The position numbers and the translations under genes are program-made. A stretch of 64,000 nt of DNA, from contig NZ_BDBT01000019.1 of NCBI RefSeq assembly GCF_001613125.1, forward strand, positions 61,378 to 125,377. The letters run 5' to 3'. This document shows, piece after piece, positions 16,460-26,100 of the stretch. Every line of letters starts with the position of its first letter. The stretch's first letter is position 1. Source of the DNA: Nocardia shimofusensis NBRC 100134. Its GTDB lineage: Bacteria > Actinomycetota > Actinomycetes > Mycobacteriales > Mycobacteriaceae. The notes below the pieces were generated by a model. The model was not told the DNA's origin. It searched no databases and worked only from the letters and a program-made list of their open reading frames with translations.

Positions 16460-17065
16460 TTACTTCGAGTAGTACTCGACGATCAGCTGTTCCTGCAGCG
16501 GCACATCGATCTGCGCGCGCTCGGGCTCCTGGTGGACCAGGATCCGCAGACGGCCGGGGATCACCTGCAGCCAGCCGGGAACCGGCCGGTCGCCGACGGT
16601 CTCGCGAGCCACCTGGAACGGCAGGGTCGGCAGCGACTTCTCCTTGACATCGATGATGTCGTACTGGGAGACGCGGTAGCTGGGCACGTCGACCTTCACG
16701 CCGTTGACCAGGAAGTGGCCGTGGCTGACGAGCTGACGGGCCTGACGGCGGGTACGGGCCAGACCGGCGCGGTAGACCACGTTGTCGAGGCGGGTCTCCA
16801 GCAGGCGCAGCAGGTTGTCACCCGTCTTGCCCTTCTGGCGGTTGGCCTCTTCGTAGTACCGGCGGAACTGCTTCTCCATGACGCCGTAGGAGAAGCGAGC
16901 CTTCTGCTTCTCCTGCAGCTGGAGCAGGTACTCGCTCTCCTTGATCCGCGCGCGGCCGTGCTGGCCGGGCGGGTACGGGCGACGTTCGAACGCCTGGTCA
17001 CCGCCGACCAAGTCAACACGGAGCCGACGGCTTTTGCGGGTGATAGGGCCTGTGTAACGAGCCAT
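16460..17065 (-). CDS. rpsD: 30S ribosomal protein S4
   Basis: Primary 16S rRNA-binding protein of 201 residues. Conserved S4 features: MARYTGPITRKSRRL start, RRPYPPGQHGR, and the S4 RNA-binding domain RLDNVVYRAGLARTRRQARQLV followed by GHFLVNG. It is the cysteine-free type, without the N-terminal zinc knuckle. In the alpha operon, 20 bp after rpsK. S4 is a known translational autoregulator of this operon in enterobacteria; whether that holds here is not shown. Confidence 0.97.
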   Translation of the reverse strand: MARYTGPITRKSRRLRVDLVGGDQAFERRPYPPGQHGRARIKESEYLLQLQEKQKARFSYGVMEKQFRRYYEEANRQKGKTGDNLLRLLETRLDNVVYRAGLARTRRQARQLVSHGHFLVNGVKVDVPSYRVSQYDIIDVKEKSLPTLPFQVARETVGDRPVPGWLQVIPGRLRILVHQEPERAQIDVPLQEQLIVEYYSK

Positions 17066-17085
17066 TGTTCGCTATTCCTTTCCCG

Positions 17086-17499
17086 CTAGACGCGACGCCG
17101 CTTGGGCGGACGGCAGCCGTTGTGCGGCTGCGGGGTGACATCGGAGATCGTGCCCACTTCCAGGCCGGCGGCCTGCAGCGAACGGATCGCGGTCTCGCGG
17201 CCCGAACCCGGGCCCTTGACGAACACGTCGACCTTCTTGACGCCGTGCTCCTGCGCCTTGCGGGCCGCGTTCTCGGCGGCCAGCTGAGCGGCGAACGGGG
17301 TCGACTTGCGCGAACCCTTGAAGCCGACGTGACCCGAGGACGCCCAGGAGATGACGTTGCCACTGGGGTCGGTGATCGACACGATCGTGTTGTTGAACGT
17401 GCTCTTGATGTGCGCGTGGCCGTGCGGGACGTTCTTCTTGTCCCTGCGACGCGCCTTCTGGGTCTTCTTCGGGCCCGTAGCCCGACTCTTCGGAGGCAT
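17086..17499 (-). CDS. rpsK: 30S ribosomal protein S11
   Basis: Platform protein of the small subunit, 137 residues. Recognised by GHAHIKSTFNNTIVSITD, SWASSGHVGFKGSRKSTPFAAQ and the C-terminal signature DVTPQPHNGCRPPKRRRV. The lysine/arginine-rich N-terminal extension is normal for actinobacteria. It lies 8 bp from rpsM. Confidence 0.97.
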   Translation of the reverse strand: MPPKSRATGPKKTQKARRRDKKNVPHGHAHIKSTFNNTIVSITDPSGNVISWASSGHVGFKGSRKSTPFAAQLAAENAARKAQEHGVKKVDVFVKGPGSGRETAIRSLQAAGLEVGTISDVTPQPHNGCRPPKRRRV

Positions 17500-17507
17500 G
17501 GGATCCC

Positions 17508-17879
17508 TTACTTCTTCTTGCCGGCGACGGTCTTCTTCGGACCCTTACGCGTACGCGCGTTGGTCTTGGTGCGCTGGCCGCGCACCGGCAGACCACGGCG
17601 GTGCCGCAGACCCTGGTAGCAGCCGATCTCGATCTTGCGACGGATGTCGGCCTGCACCTCACGGCGCAGATCGCCTTCGACCTTGAACTCCGAGGCCTCG
17701 ATGTAGTCGCGGAGCTTGGTCAGGTCGTCGTCGCTCAGATCCTTCGAACGCAGGTCCGGGCTGACGCCGGTGGCCTCGAGGATCTCCTTGGAGCGGGTAC
17801 GGCCGATGCCGAAAATGTAGGTCAGCGCGATCTCCATGCGCTTTTCGCGCGGGAGATCGACGCCCATCAGACGTGCCAT
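17508..17879 (-). CDS. rpsM: 30S ribosomal protein S13
   Basis: Head protein of the small subunit contacting tRNA and L5/L31, 123 residues. Recognised by MARLMGVDLPREKRMEIALTY in part, IFGIGRTRSKEIL, the helix-hairpin-helix, and RGLPVRGQRTKTNARTRKGP; the basic tail GKKK ends it. It begins the S13-S11-S4-alpha-L17 set; rpmJ starts 220 bp upstream. Confidence 0.97.
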   Translation of the reverse strand: MARLMGVDLPREKRMEIALTYIFGIGRTRSKEILEATGVSPDLRSKDLSDDDLTKLRDYIEASEFKVEGDLRREVQADIRRKIEIGCYQGLRHRRGLPVRGQRTKTNARTRKGPKKTVAGKKK

Positions 17880-18098
17880 GGTGGCAGTTCCTTAATTGTT
17901 GGCGGAGGTCTGCTCCCTGTCCGTCCCCGCGTCTGTTGAATCGGGGCACCGGCCTCCGTACCGGTGGTTGGCATACACGCCCCAGGTCGTCCTCCTCGGG
18001 GGAAGAGCCCGGATTTTCCACAACGTGCAGCTGGAGCTGGGAGTTCTTCTCTGTTGGCCAAGCCGATCAGGCGATCGGTGCCCGGCGGTGGTTCGCGA

Positions 18099-18212
18099 TC
18101 AGCCCTGGCGCTGCTTGTGGCGCAGGTTGTCGCAGATCACCATGACCCGCCCGTTACGGCGGATCACCTTGCACTTCTCGCAGATCTTCTTGACGCTCGG
18201 CTGAACCTTCAC
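18099..18212 (-). CDS. rpmJ: 50S ribosomal protein L36 (zinc type)
   Basis: A 37-residue protein starting at GTG 18212: MKVQPSVKKICEKCKVIRRN, then GRVMVICDNLRHKQRQG. The four zinc ligands are present (Cys11, Cys14, Cys27, His32), so this is the zinc-binding C+ form. Length and sequence match the family fully. It sits between infA and rpsM as in other Mycobacteriales. Confidence 0.95.
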   Translation of the reverse strand: MKVQPSVKKICEKCKVIRRNGRVMVICDNLRHKQRQG

Positions 18213-18257
18213 GTCTGTCCAATCTGTTGCGGGTTCACAGGGGTGTGAACACAGTTT

Positions 18258-18280
18258 TTCCCCAGCCGTCGGCTGGGGAA
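18258..18280 (-). other. Hairpin between infA and rpmJ
   Basis: A perfect ten-base-pair inverted repeat (ttccccagcc/ggctggggaa) with a three-base loop lies in the infA-rpmJ spacer. The T-run is on the upstream side for minus-strand transcription, so it is not a textbook terminator for infA; it may modulate read-through or mRNA stability. Confidence 0.5.
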
Positions 18281-18369
18281 GTCTCTATACGGGATTCCGG
18301 GCGCAACGCATCACTGCGCCGCCGGCCCGGACTCACCCTGCCGCGCCCCGATACATTCGGGGCTCGACC

Positions 18370-18591
18370 TCACTTGTAGCGGTAAACGATCCGGCCGCGG
18401 GACAGGTCGTAGGGCGAGAGCTCGACGACCACCCGGTCCTCGGGGAGGATGCGAATGTAGTGCTGCCGCATCTTCCCGCTGATGTGCGCGAGAACCTTGT
18501 GCCCGTTCTCGAGCTCGATCCGGAACATCGCATTGGGCAGCGGTTCGACAACCCGACCCTCGACCTCGATGGCCCCGTCTTTCTTCGCCAT
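18370..18591 (-). CDS. infA: Translation initiation factor IF-1
   Basis: Small OB-fold factor that blocks the ribosomal A site during initiation, 73 residues. The sequence [20 protein letters not shown] and then [38 protein letters not shown] is unmistakable. ATG 18591 is the family start; the frame extends further upstream but that part is not IF-1. It is the first gene of the minus-strand alpha operon, so a main promoter should lie in 18592-18900. Confidence 0.97.
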
Positions 18592-18919
18592 GTCCTCCGC
18601 GCTCCCGGCCCGGAGGCGGCCGGAGCCGCTCGAACCTGGTTTGTTTGCCTGGTTTGTGTCCGCGTGCTTGCCGTTCGCAGGGATTCTGCTTGGATGTAGT
18701 CGTCGGGGGTCACCCGGCGACACACCGAACAGGTGGCACGCAGAACAGTCGGCGCATGGGTGCACCGCCGCTCCAGCTTACCGACCGCTGGACGATCAGG
18801 CAAAAGGCCCCCTCCGGCACCACGAGAGGGCAACGCTCCCTGTGCCACCCGGGGCCGAAGCGGTCCCGTAAACTGAACCGGTCCAGGCATCGGTCGAGAA
18901 GTTGTATCAGGGGGACGTC
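18592..18919. other. Divergent spacer, infA/espI locus
   Basis: This 328-bp stretch separates the minus-strand ribosomal operon from the plus-strand ESX genes. Frames across it give only arginine/proline-rich sequence with no ribosome-binding site, so I call no gene. It should contain the infA promoter (minus) and the promoter for 18920 onwards (plus), but I see no clear -35/-10 pair. Confidence 0.5.
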
Positions 18920-19048
18920 GTGAGGCAGCGCAGGGAGCGCGCGACGCTCGGCGGGCACCGGCGGTTTCGAACGACACGACCGACACCGATGGCGGGGGTC
19001 CTCGGCGTGGACGACGGCCGTGCGATGCAGAGCGGAGCGCGGTCGTGA
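18920..19048 (+). CDS. Possible 42-residue upstream ORF of espI
   Basis: GTG 18920 is preceded by GGGGGA (18910-18915), the same ribosome-binding pattern used by eccD4 and eccE4. It opens a 42-codon frame rich in Arg and Gly whose TGA overlaps the GTG start of the EspI-like gene (GTGA). I recognise no domain. The ribosome-binding site and the stop/start overlap are the support; it may be a leader peptide coupling translation, a small protein, or chance. The espI start itself lacks a good ribosome-binding site, which favours coupling. Confidence 0.4.
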   Translation: MRQRRERATLGGHRRFRTTRPTPMAGVLGVDDGRAMQSGARS

Positions 19049-22000
19049 GTCGTGTCGACGATGGCCTGCCCATGCTGCCGCCGTGGCTGTCGGAGAGCGA
19101 TGTCGGCGACAGCTACGACGCCCCGCCCGTCCAGAACCTCCCGCACGACGAACTCATCGACGACGAGCCCGCCCCCAAGCGCAAGAAGCGCCGTTTCTTC
19201 GGCGGCCGCGACAAGGACGATCGCGCCCCCGACACCGCCGCACCCGGTGCCGACGATGTCGCCGACGGTAGGCCAACCGGTCCCGGCCCCCGCGAGGCCT
19301 GGCCGACGCCGCCCGCCCCCGCCGAGCAGACTCCGCTGGCACCCGAGCCGTTGGCCACACCCCGGCCCGCCCCCGAGGCCGTGGCTTCCCCGCCGGCCGC
19401 GCCCACGCAGTCCCCGGCCGAGCATCGTCCGCCCTGGACTTCCGCGCCGGAGAATCAGCTGCCGCTCCGCGCGCCCGAACAAGACACCGGCGCCCGGCTG
19501 CCCACCCGACAGCCCACCACCCCGTCGGCAGCCTTCCGCCCCCTCGGCGCCCCCGAGTCGGCTCCCCCGGCGTCCGTGCCCTTCGCGCCGGCTTCGCCAC
19601 CGCCGCCGGGATCCGCGCCTGCCACGTCGGGATTCACACCGACGCCGGATGTCCAGCGGCCGCCCCTGCCGAACCCCCCGGCCGGCGTACCGCCGCTGCC
19701 TCCGCCCCCCTCGGGCGAGCTGCCGGTCCCGCCCCATGCACAGCGACCCACACTGCCCGCGCCCTCCATCGGTACGCCCACCCCCACGTCCCCGGCGCAG
19801 GTATCCGGCGATCCGCGCCCGGCGTCCGAGGCGCCGCGGCCGCCGTTGCCGAACCCCTCGATCGGCACCCCCACGCCGACACCGCCACGCGGCTCCGGCG
19901 AAATGCCCGCGCCGTCGGAGGCGCTGCGCCGCCCGCCGGTCCCGAATCCCTCGATCGGAACGTCCGCGCCGACGCCTCCTTTCCCTGCGCGTGCATCCGG
20001 TGACATGCCCGCACCGCAGGCCCAGGGGCCGGTACCGCCCCATCCTTCGATCGGCACGCCCACCCCGACGCCTCCGCCTGGCGCAGGCGAGGTTCCCGCA
20101 CCGTCGGAGGCTCTGCGTCCGGCGGGCCCGAATCCCTCGATCGGCACGCCGACCCCGACAATCCCGGGCGGCACCGGCGAAGTACCCGCATCGCCCGAGG
20201 CTCTGCGCCCGTCGCTGCCGAACCCGTCGATCGGCGCACCGACGCCGACGCCGCCACACGAGTCCGATGCGCCTCTCCCCTCGGAGAGCCTGCGCTCGCC
20301 GTCGTCCGGGGCGCCCGGCGGGGCGACGTCGGCAGCGGCCACCTCCGCACGTCCGCCGCTGCCTGATCCGCCTACGCCAGGCCAGGTCGGCGACCGGTCA
20401 CCGGATCATCGCTCGTCCGCCGACGCCGACGCTTCCGTGCCGCCGCCGGGATCGCGGAACGCCGACCGGTCACCGGCTCCGAGCGCACCTGTGCCCGGCG
20501 CACCGTCGATCCCCGGTCCGCCCGCAGCGCCCACCACACCACCGATCGCGCCGCATCCGCCTGCGGCGGAATCCGAAGCCGGGGGACCGAATTCCGGGCG
20601 TCATCGCATGGCGACCGGCGATCACCCGATCGCCGACGGCGATGCGCACGGGCCATCCGGTCCGCCGACGCCGGGGCAGCCGAGTGGTTCACCCGCGAGC
20701 CGGGATACCGAGGCGCCCGCCTGGCTCGGCGGCCCCGCCGGTGACGCGCCCGTCGGCGACAGTCCGGTACCCCCGATGCCGCCGGCTGCCTCGGCGTCGC
20801 CGGCCGACGACTCGGCCGCGGGCAGGTCCGAACCACCTCGCGACGAACGCTCGCCGTACGCCACGAATCCGGCCGGTCCGGCGGCGCCGGGTACCCACGC
20901 ACCGGCCGAGAGCGGACCCTCCGCGTACGTACCGGCAGCCGAGACGCCCTACACCGGCTACGGGACGATGGACGGTCAGCCCGCCTACGGTCCCGGCTCG
21001 AATCCGGTGTACGGGCTGGAATCTCCGGCGACGGGCGAGCAGCCCTATGGTTCACCGGGTCCGCGCGGCGGGTGGCCGGGGCCCGAAGGTCCGGGCCACA
21101 ACGGCGCTCCCGCGCCGGGTAGGGGTCCGGGGGCGGACGAGCAGCCCTGGCAGCACGGTGCGCCGCAACAGTCTTCGCATCGCGCGCCGGTGAGCGAGTC
21201 GTCCGGTCCCGTCGGATACCGCGACCCGCACACCTTCACCCAGCCCCCGTCCCAGGCGCCGGGCGGCGACCCCCGGATGCCGGGTGAACGCCGTGATCCC
21301 CAGGTTTTCGCGCAGCCGGAGCAACCGCCCGCGCCGTCGCCGTATCCACCCCAGCAGCTGCCCGGCCGGCCGGAAGGCATCCCCGCACCGTGGAATACGG
21401 GTCCGCAGGGACACCAGGTACAGGGTGCGCCGCCCGCGGCAGGCGGCTCCTGGGGTGCGCCCCCGCACGGTCATCAGCCCGCGCCGGGACCGCATCCGTC
21501 CCTGGACGACGTGCCGCTGCGGCGGGCGAAGAAGTCGCCGGGCAGCGGCTGGCGGAAAGCCGTGCACCACATGTCCGGCGGCGCGATCAATCCGGGCATG
21601 TCGGCAGAGGAACGACGGCTGCAGGAGCTGGTCGCGCGGATCCGTCAGCCGGTCCGCGGCGACTACCGGATCGCCGTGCTGTCGTTGAAGGGCGGGGTCG
21701 GCAAGACCACCACCACGATGGGCCTCGGGTCGATCTTCGCCTCGGTGCGCGGTGACAGGGTGATCGCGGTGGACGCCAACCCCGACTTCGGCACCCTGTC
21801 GCAACGGGTGTCGTTGCAGACCCGATCGACCGTGCGCGATCTGCTGCTCGATCCCTCGATCGAACGCTATTCCGACGTCCGCAGGCACACCTCGCAGGCC
21901 ACCAGCCGATTGGAAGTGCTTGCCAGCGAACGAGATCCAGCTGCCTCGGAGTCGTTCAACGACGAGGAATACCGGGCGGTCGCGCGCATCCTGCAGCGCT

Positions 22001-22419
22001 TCTACAACATCATCCTGACCGACTGCGGCACCGGCCTGATGCACTCGGCGATGACCGGCGTGCTCGACCTGGCCCATTCGCTGGTGCTGGTCTCCTCGGC
22101 GGCCATCGACGGCGCGCGCAGTGCCGCGGCCACTCTGGACTGGTTGTCCCTGCACGGCCACGACCACCTGGTCCGCAATGCCGTCGTGGTGATCAACCTG
22201 CCGCGCGAGGGATCACCGAATGTGGGCGTCCAGCAGTTGCGCGAGTACTTCCTCGCCCGCTGCCGCGCCGTGCACATCATTCCCTACGACGCGCATCTGT
22301 CCGAGGGCGCCGAGATCGACCTGCACCGGCTGAGCAAGCAGGCCAAACGCGCCTACGTGGAGCTGGCCGCGACGGTGGCCGACGGTTTCGGCGCCGACCA
22401 CCGGCGATTCCATCACTGA
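19045..22419 (+). CDS. espI: EspI-like proline-rich MinD/ParA-type ATPase
   Basis: ESX-associated ATPase; M. tuberculosis EspI shares this plan and was linked to down-regulation of ESX-1 at low ATP. The 1,124-residue product has an N-terminal part of about 830 residues that is extremely rich in Pro, Ala, Gly and Ser, with a degenerate 30-residue repeat at 19742-20300. A SIMIBI-class ATPase follows: deviant Walker A KGGVGKTTTTMG with first Lys at 21688 (about residue 882), the Asp-containing AVDANPDFGTLS, and IILTDCGTGLMHSAMTG. A short basic segment (PLRRAKKSPGSGWRKAVHH) links the two. Start GTG 19045 overlaps the preceding small frame. It faces the rest of the ESX locus and likely helps regulate or position the machine (inference). 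Confidence 0.85.
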   Translation: MSRVDDGLPMLPPWLSESDVGDSYDAPPVQNLPHDELIDDEPAPKRKKRRFFGGRDKDDRAPDTAAPGADDVADGRPTGPGPREAWPTPPAPAEQTPLAPEPLATPRPAPEAVASPPAAPTQSPAEHRPPWTSAPENQLPLRAPEQDTGARLPTRQPTTPSAAFRPLGAPESAPPASVPFAPASPPPPGSAPATSGFTPTPDVQRPPLPNPPAGVPPLPPPPSGELPVPPHAQRPTLPAPSIGTPTPTSPAQVSGDPRPASEAPRPPLPNPSIGTPTPTPPRGSGEMPAPSEALRRPPVPNPSIGTSAPTPPFPARASGDMPAPQAQGPVPPHPSIGTPTPTPPPGAGEVPAPSEALRPAGPNPSIGTPTPTIPGGTGEVPASPEALRPSLPNPSIGAPTPTPPHESDAPLPSESLRSPSSGAPGGATSAAATSARPPLPDPPTPGQVGDRSPDHRSSADADASVPPPGSRNADRSPAPSAPVPGAPSIPGPPAAPTTPPIAPHPPAAESEAGGPNSGRHRMATGDHPIADGDAHGPSGPPTPGQPSGSPASRDTEAPAWLGGPAGDAPVGDSPVPPMPPAASASPADDSAAGRSEPPRDERSPYATNPAGPAAPGTHAPAESGPSAYVPAAETPYTGYGTMDGQPAYGPGSNPVYGLESPATGEQPYGSPGPRGGWPGPEGPGHNGAPAPGRGPGADEQPWQHGAPQQSSHRAPVSESSGPVGYRDPHTFTQPPSQAPGGDPRMPGERRDPQVFAQPEQPPAPSPYPPQQLPGRPEGIPAPWNTGPQGHQVQGAPPAAGGSWGAPPHGHQPAPGPHPSLDDVPLRRAKKSPGSGWRKAVHHMSGGAINPGMSAEERRLQELVARIRQPVRGDYRIAVLSLKGGVGKTTTTMGLGSIFASVRGDRVIAVDANPDFGTLSQRVSLQTRSTVRDLLLDPSIERYSDVRRHTSQATSRLEVLASERDPAASESFNDEEYRAVARILQRFYNIILTDCGTGLMHSAMTGVLDLAHSLVLVSSAAIDGARSAAATLDWLSLHGHDHLVRNAVVVINLPREGSPNVGVQQLREYFLARCRAVHIIPYDAHLSEGAEIDLHRLSKQAKRAYVELAATVADGFGADHRRFHH
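19742..20300 (+). repeat. Degenerate ~90-bp tandem repeat in espI
   Basis: Six in-frame copies, spaced about 90-93 bp, each encode a unit like NPSIGTPTPTPP followed by a GSGE-type turn and PAPSEALR. The copies differ by substitutions and small indels, so the array is old rather than a fresh duplication. Confidence 0.8.
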
Positions 22420-22425
22420 CGGCGA

Positions 22426-22490
22426 GACCGCACCGCACCGCACCGCACCGCACCGCACCGCACCGCACCGAACCGCACCGAACCGCACCG
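22426..22490. repeat. Pentanucleotide microsatellite (CACCG)n
   Basis: Thirteen consecutive five-base units of the form [C/A/G]ACCG, eight of them a pure CACCG run at 22431-22470, start 7 bp after the espI stop and end 10 bp before the DUF4254 stop. The array lies in the convergent spacer and is a candidate length-variable locus. Confidence 0.95.
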
Positions 22491-22499
22491 AGGATCGGC

Positions 22500-23060
22500 T
22501 CACCACTCGGGCAGTCGACGGCGGCCCGCGAGCACATCGCGGATCAGATCGTCGTAGGCGTCGGCGATTTCGGCCAGCCGATGCCACGCACCGTGCAGCA
22601 GATCGTCGTTCGCCGCGAGAGTCATCAGCGCGTGGTGCGCACGGACCGAAGACTCGGCGATGCGGTCGATCACCGCGCCGACGGTCTCGGTGTGCAGGGT
22701 CGCGCCGAGGCGGTGCTGCAGCACATTCCGAGCGACCCAGTCGTCGATCGCCATGACCAGTTCGCTTCTGCGCCGCTCGATCTCGAGCAGCGCGACGGGC
22801 TCGGTGTCCGTCGCACCGCCACGTCCCACCAGCCGCTTCTCGTGGAGTACCGCGAGATCACGGGCGAACCAGAGCACCGGCCCGCCGACCACTCGATGCC
22901 CGCGGCACGCGCGGACCAGCAGATCGGAGGTGGGTAGCGCCCCCGATTCCGTGGCGCCGTCCGCCGAGTCGGCGCACCAGGGTGCGCCGGGAAGAGCCAT
23001 TACGACCGTAGATGAATTCGAACCTGCCACGTTGCCTCGCCGTTCATCGCCGCACAACAC
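22500..23060 (-). CDS. DUF4254 family protein
   Basis: A 186-residue soluble helical protein. The core matches the DUF4254 pattern: LAVLHEKRLVGR, then EIERRRSELVMAIDDWV, LHTETVGAVIDRIA, and HRLAEIADAYDDLIRDVLAG with the terminal RRRLPEW. Function of the family is unknown; I infer none. GTG 23060 is used; ATG 23000 is an alternative giving a shorter N-terminus, and neither has a clear ribosome-binding site. It lies 104 bp beyond the eccC stop on the same strand and may be the tail of the eccD-mycP-eccC transcript. It is convergent with espI across the microsatellite. Confidence 0.7.
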   Translation of the reverse strand: MLCGDERRGNVAGSNSSTVVMALPGAPWCADSADGATESGALPTSDLLVRACRGHRVVGGPVLWFARDLAVLHEKRLVGRGGATDTEPVALLEIERRRSELVMAIDDWVARNVLQHRLGATLHTETVGAVIDRIAESSVRAHHALMTLAANDDLLHGAWHRLAEIADAYDDLIRDVLAGRRRLPEW

Positions 23061-23164
23061 CGGATCAGGACGCCATCACACTAAACCGCAGTGCCGTGCT
23101 GTCAAGCGTTTTCGAGCCCAGCGGCGGCTCGCCGTAAGCAGTTCGTTATCTCGTCCGCCCGTCG

Positions 23165-26100
23165 TCACAGCGGTGGCAGGTGAGCGATCTGCACCATCTC
23201 CTGACCGCGTGAGCGCGAGACGAGCACACCGCGCCCGGGCGGCAGCTTGCTGGGCCGTACATCGCCGATGAGCTTGCCCTCGTCGCGCGGTCCGCTCATG
23301 ATCAGCGTGTCCACCGACATGTTCTTCATCGTGCCGAGCACGTTGTCGAACAACGCCCGCGAAGCACCGCCGATACGCCGCGTCACGATCAGGTGCAGGC
23401 CGATGTCCCGCGCTTGCGGCAGGTACTCCACGAGCGGCACCAGCGGGTTCATGCCGGTGGCGACCATGTCGTAATCGTCGACGACGAGGTAGATTTCCGG
23501 CCCCGTCCACCAGCTGCGTTCGCGCAACTGCTGCGGGGTGATGTCGGAACCGGGGATGCGCTGGGACATGTATTTGGCCAGCCCGGTGAGCATCTTGCCC
23601 GAGGTCTGCGACGACGTGGAGTATCCGGCCAGGTACTCCTCGGGCACCACACCGAGCATGGTGCGCCGGTAGTCGATGAGGATGATCTTGGCCTGCTCGG
23701 GTGTGGAGTTCTCCAGCACACCCATGACGACATTGCGCAGCAGGGTCGTCTTGCCGCTTTCCACATCGGCGAATGCCATGAAGTGCGGCTCGGACCCGAA
23801 GTCCATGACCCACGGTTCCAGTTCGTTCTCGCCGAGCCCGATCACAACCTTGGTCGGACCGGGTTTCACATCATGGTCGGCCGCGATCGCCAGCACGTCT
23901 GCGCGGCTGATCTCCAGCGGCAGCATGCGCACCTCGGGTGCGCGGCGGTTGCCGTACATCTGGACCAGCTCCTGCTTGGCCTGCGTGACACCGTCTGCGA
24001 TGGTGGTCGCGTCCGAATCGGAGTCCAGACGCGGCAGCGCGATCAGCATGTGCAGCTGTTCGGGGGTGAGGCCGCGGCCCGGCCTGCCCATCGGCACCAA
24101 TGCCGCGGTGCGCCTGCCCATCTCGGAGTCGCTCGGGTCGCCGAGGCGAAGCTCGAGCCGGGTGGCTATCTGATCCTTGATCGCCGGGCGAATCTCGCCC
24201 CAACGCGAGGCGGTCAAGATCAGGTGGATGCCGTAGGACAGGCCCTGCGCCGCGATCGCGTTGACCTGCGATTCGAGCACGTCGAACTCCTCGCGCATCG
24301 CGGCCCAGCCGTCGATCACCAGGAAGACGTCGCCGAACTGGTCGGCGGCCAGCGGATCCCGCGCCTGATCGGCAGGCGTGCCGTTGATCATCCTGGCCTC
24401 CACCGAGGCGAACTTGCGGCGCCGGAACTCGGTCATCGACTCGATGCCGAGTTCGGCGAAACGCTCCTCGCGCTGGCGCAGCAGGGTGGTCAGCTCGGCG
24501 ACCGTGCGGCGCACCCGGTCACTGTCCAGACGACCGGCCACCGAGCCGACGTGCGGAATGCCGGACAGGCCGGACAGACTGCCGCCGCCGAAGTCCAGGC
24601 AGTAGAACTGCACCTGCTCGGGGGTGTGCGTGGCGGCGGCCGCCATGACGATGGTGCGTACCGTCGTCGACTTGCCCGACTGCGGGCCGCCGACGATCGC
24701 CACGTTGCCCGCCGCCCCCGCCAGTTGCACGGTGAGCACGTCGCGACGCTGTTCGTAGGGCTTGTCGATGATGCCGATCGGCATCCACAGCTGACCGTGT
24801 CGGTTCACCGGCGAACGCCAATCCGGCTCCGGCAGCAGCATGTCCACGCTGGGCGACTCGTCCAGCGGCGGCAACCACACCTCGTGCGCCGGACGGCCGT
24901 GCCCGGTGAGCCGTTTGACGACCACCTCGAGCAGCGTGTCCGGAAGGCCTTCTTCCCGCATCGGTGTCGTGGGCGGCGGCGGTGGCAGTTCCGGCAGTCC
25001 CGGTCGTTCGGCGGCGACCGGCAGCTCCGTGGCGGTGATTTCGACGGGTGCGGCGGTGAACACCGTCGGGCTCTGACCGCCGACGACCTGACCGTCCACC
25101 TCGTTGCCGCCACTCGGCGAGACGTACGATCCGGACACGTAGGTGGCGTTGAACCGCAACGGGTCGTCGGCGTCGCTCTTGAGGTATCCGGAGCCCGGCA
25201 CACCAGGCAGATGGTAGGCATCGGTGATGCCGAGGACGGCGCGGGATTCATTGGCGGAGAACGTGCGCAGGCCGATGCGATAGGACAGGTGTGAGTCCAG
25301 GCCACGCAGCTTGTTCTCCTCCAGTCGCTGCGAGGCGAGCAGGAGATGCACGTGCAACGAGCGGCCGAGCCGGCCGATCATCACGAACAGGTCCGCGAAA
25401 TCCGGTTTCTGCGAGAGGAGCTCGGAGAACTCGTCCACCACGACGAACAACGCGGGCAGCGGGTCGAGCGGTGCGCCCGCGGCCCGAGCCTTCTCGTAGT
25501 CGGTGACGTTGGCGAAATTTCCCGCCGAGCGCAGCAGCTCCTGGCGGCGATTCATCTCGCCTGCCAGAGCGTCTTTCATGCGATCGACCATCGAGAGTTC
25601 TTCCTCGAGGTTGGTGATCACGGCCGCGACGTGCGGCAGCGGCTCCAGTCCGAGGAAGGTGGCGCCGCCCTTGAAGTCCACCAGCACCAGGTTCAGATAG
25701 TCCGGGGAATGCGTGGTGACCAGCGACAGCACCAAGGTGCGCAGGAACTCCGACTTGCCCGACCCGGTGGCGCCGATGCAGAGGCCGTGCGGGCCCATGC
25801 CGTTCTCGGCGGATTCCTTGATGTCGATCTCGACCGGTGTGCCGTCCGGGGTGACGCCGATGGGCACCCGCAGCCGCTCGCGCGCTGTGCGCGGCCGCCA
25901 CACCCGCGCGGGCTCGATCTGGGCGGCGTCGGAGATCTTCAGCAGCGCCATCAGGCCGGGATCGGCGCGGGTCTCGTCGCCGAGGCTGACGATCTGGGCG
26001 GCAGTGGCGATCCGGTATCGCGCCACACTACGACCGAACGCCTCGGACTCCGCGACGCTGGTCTCGTCGGCGACAGCGAATTTCTCCACTCCCGCCGCGC

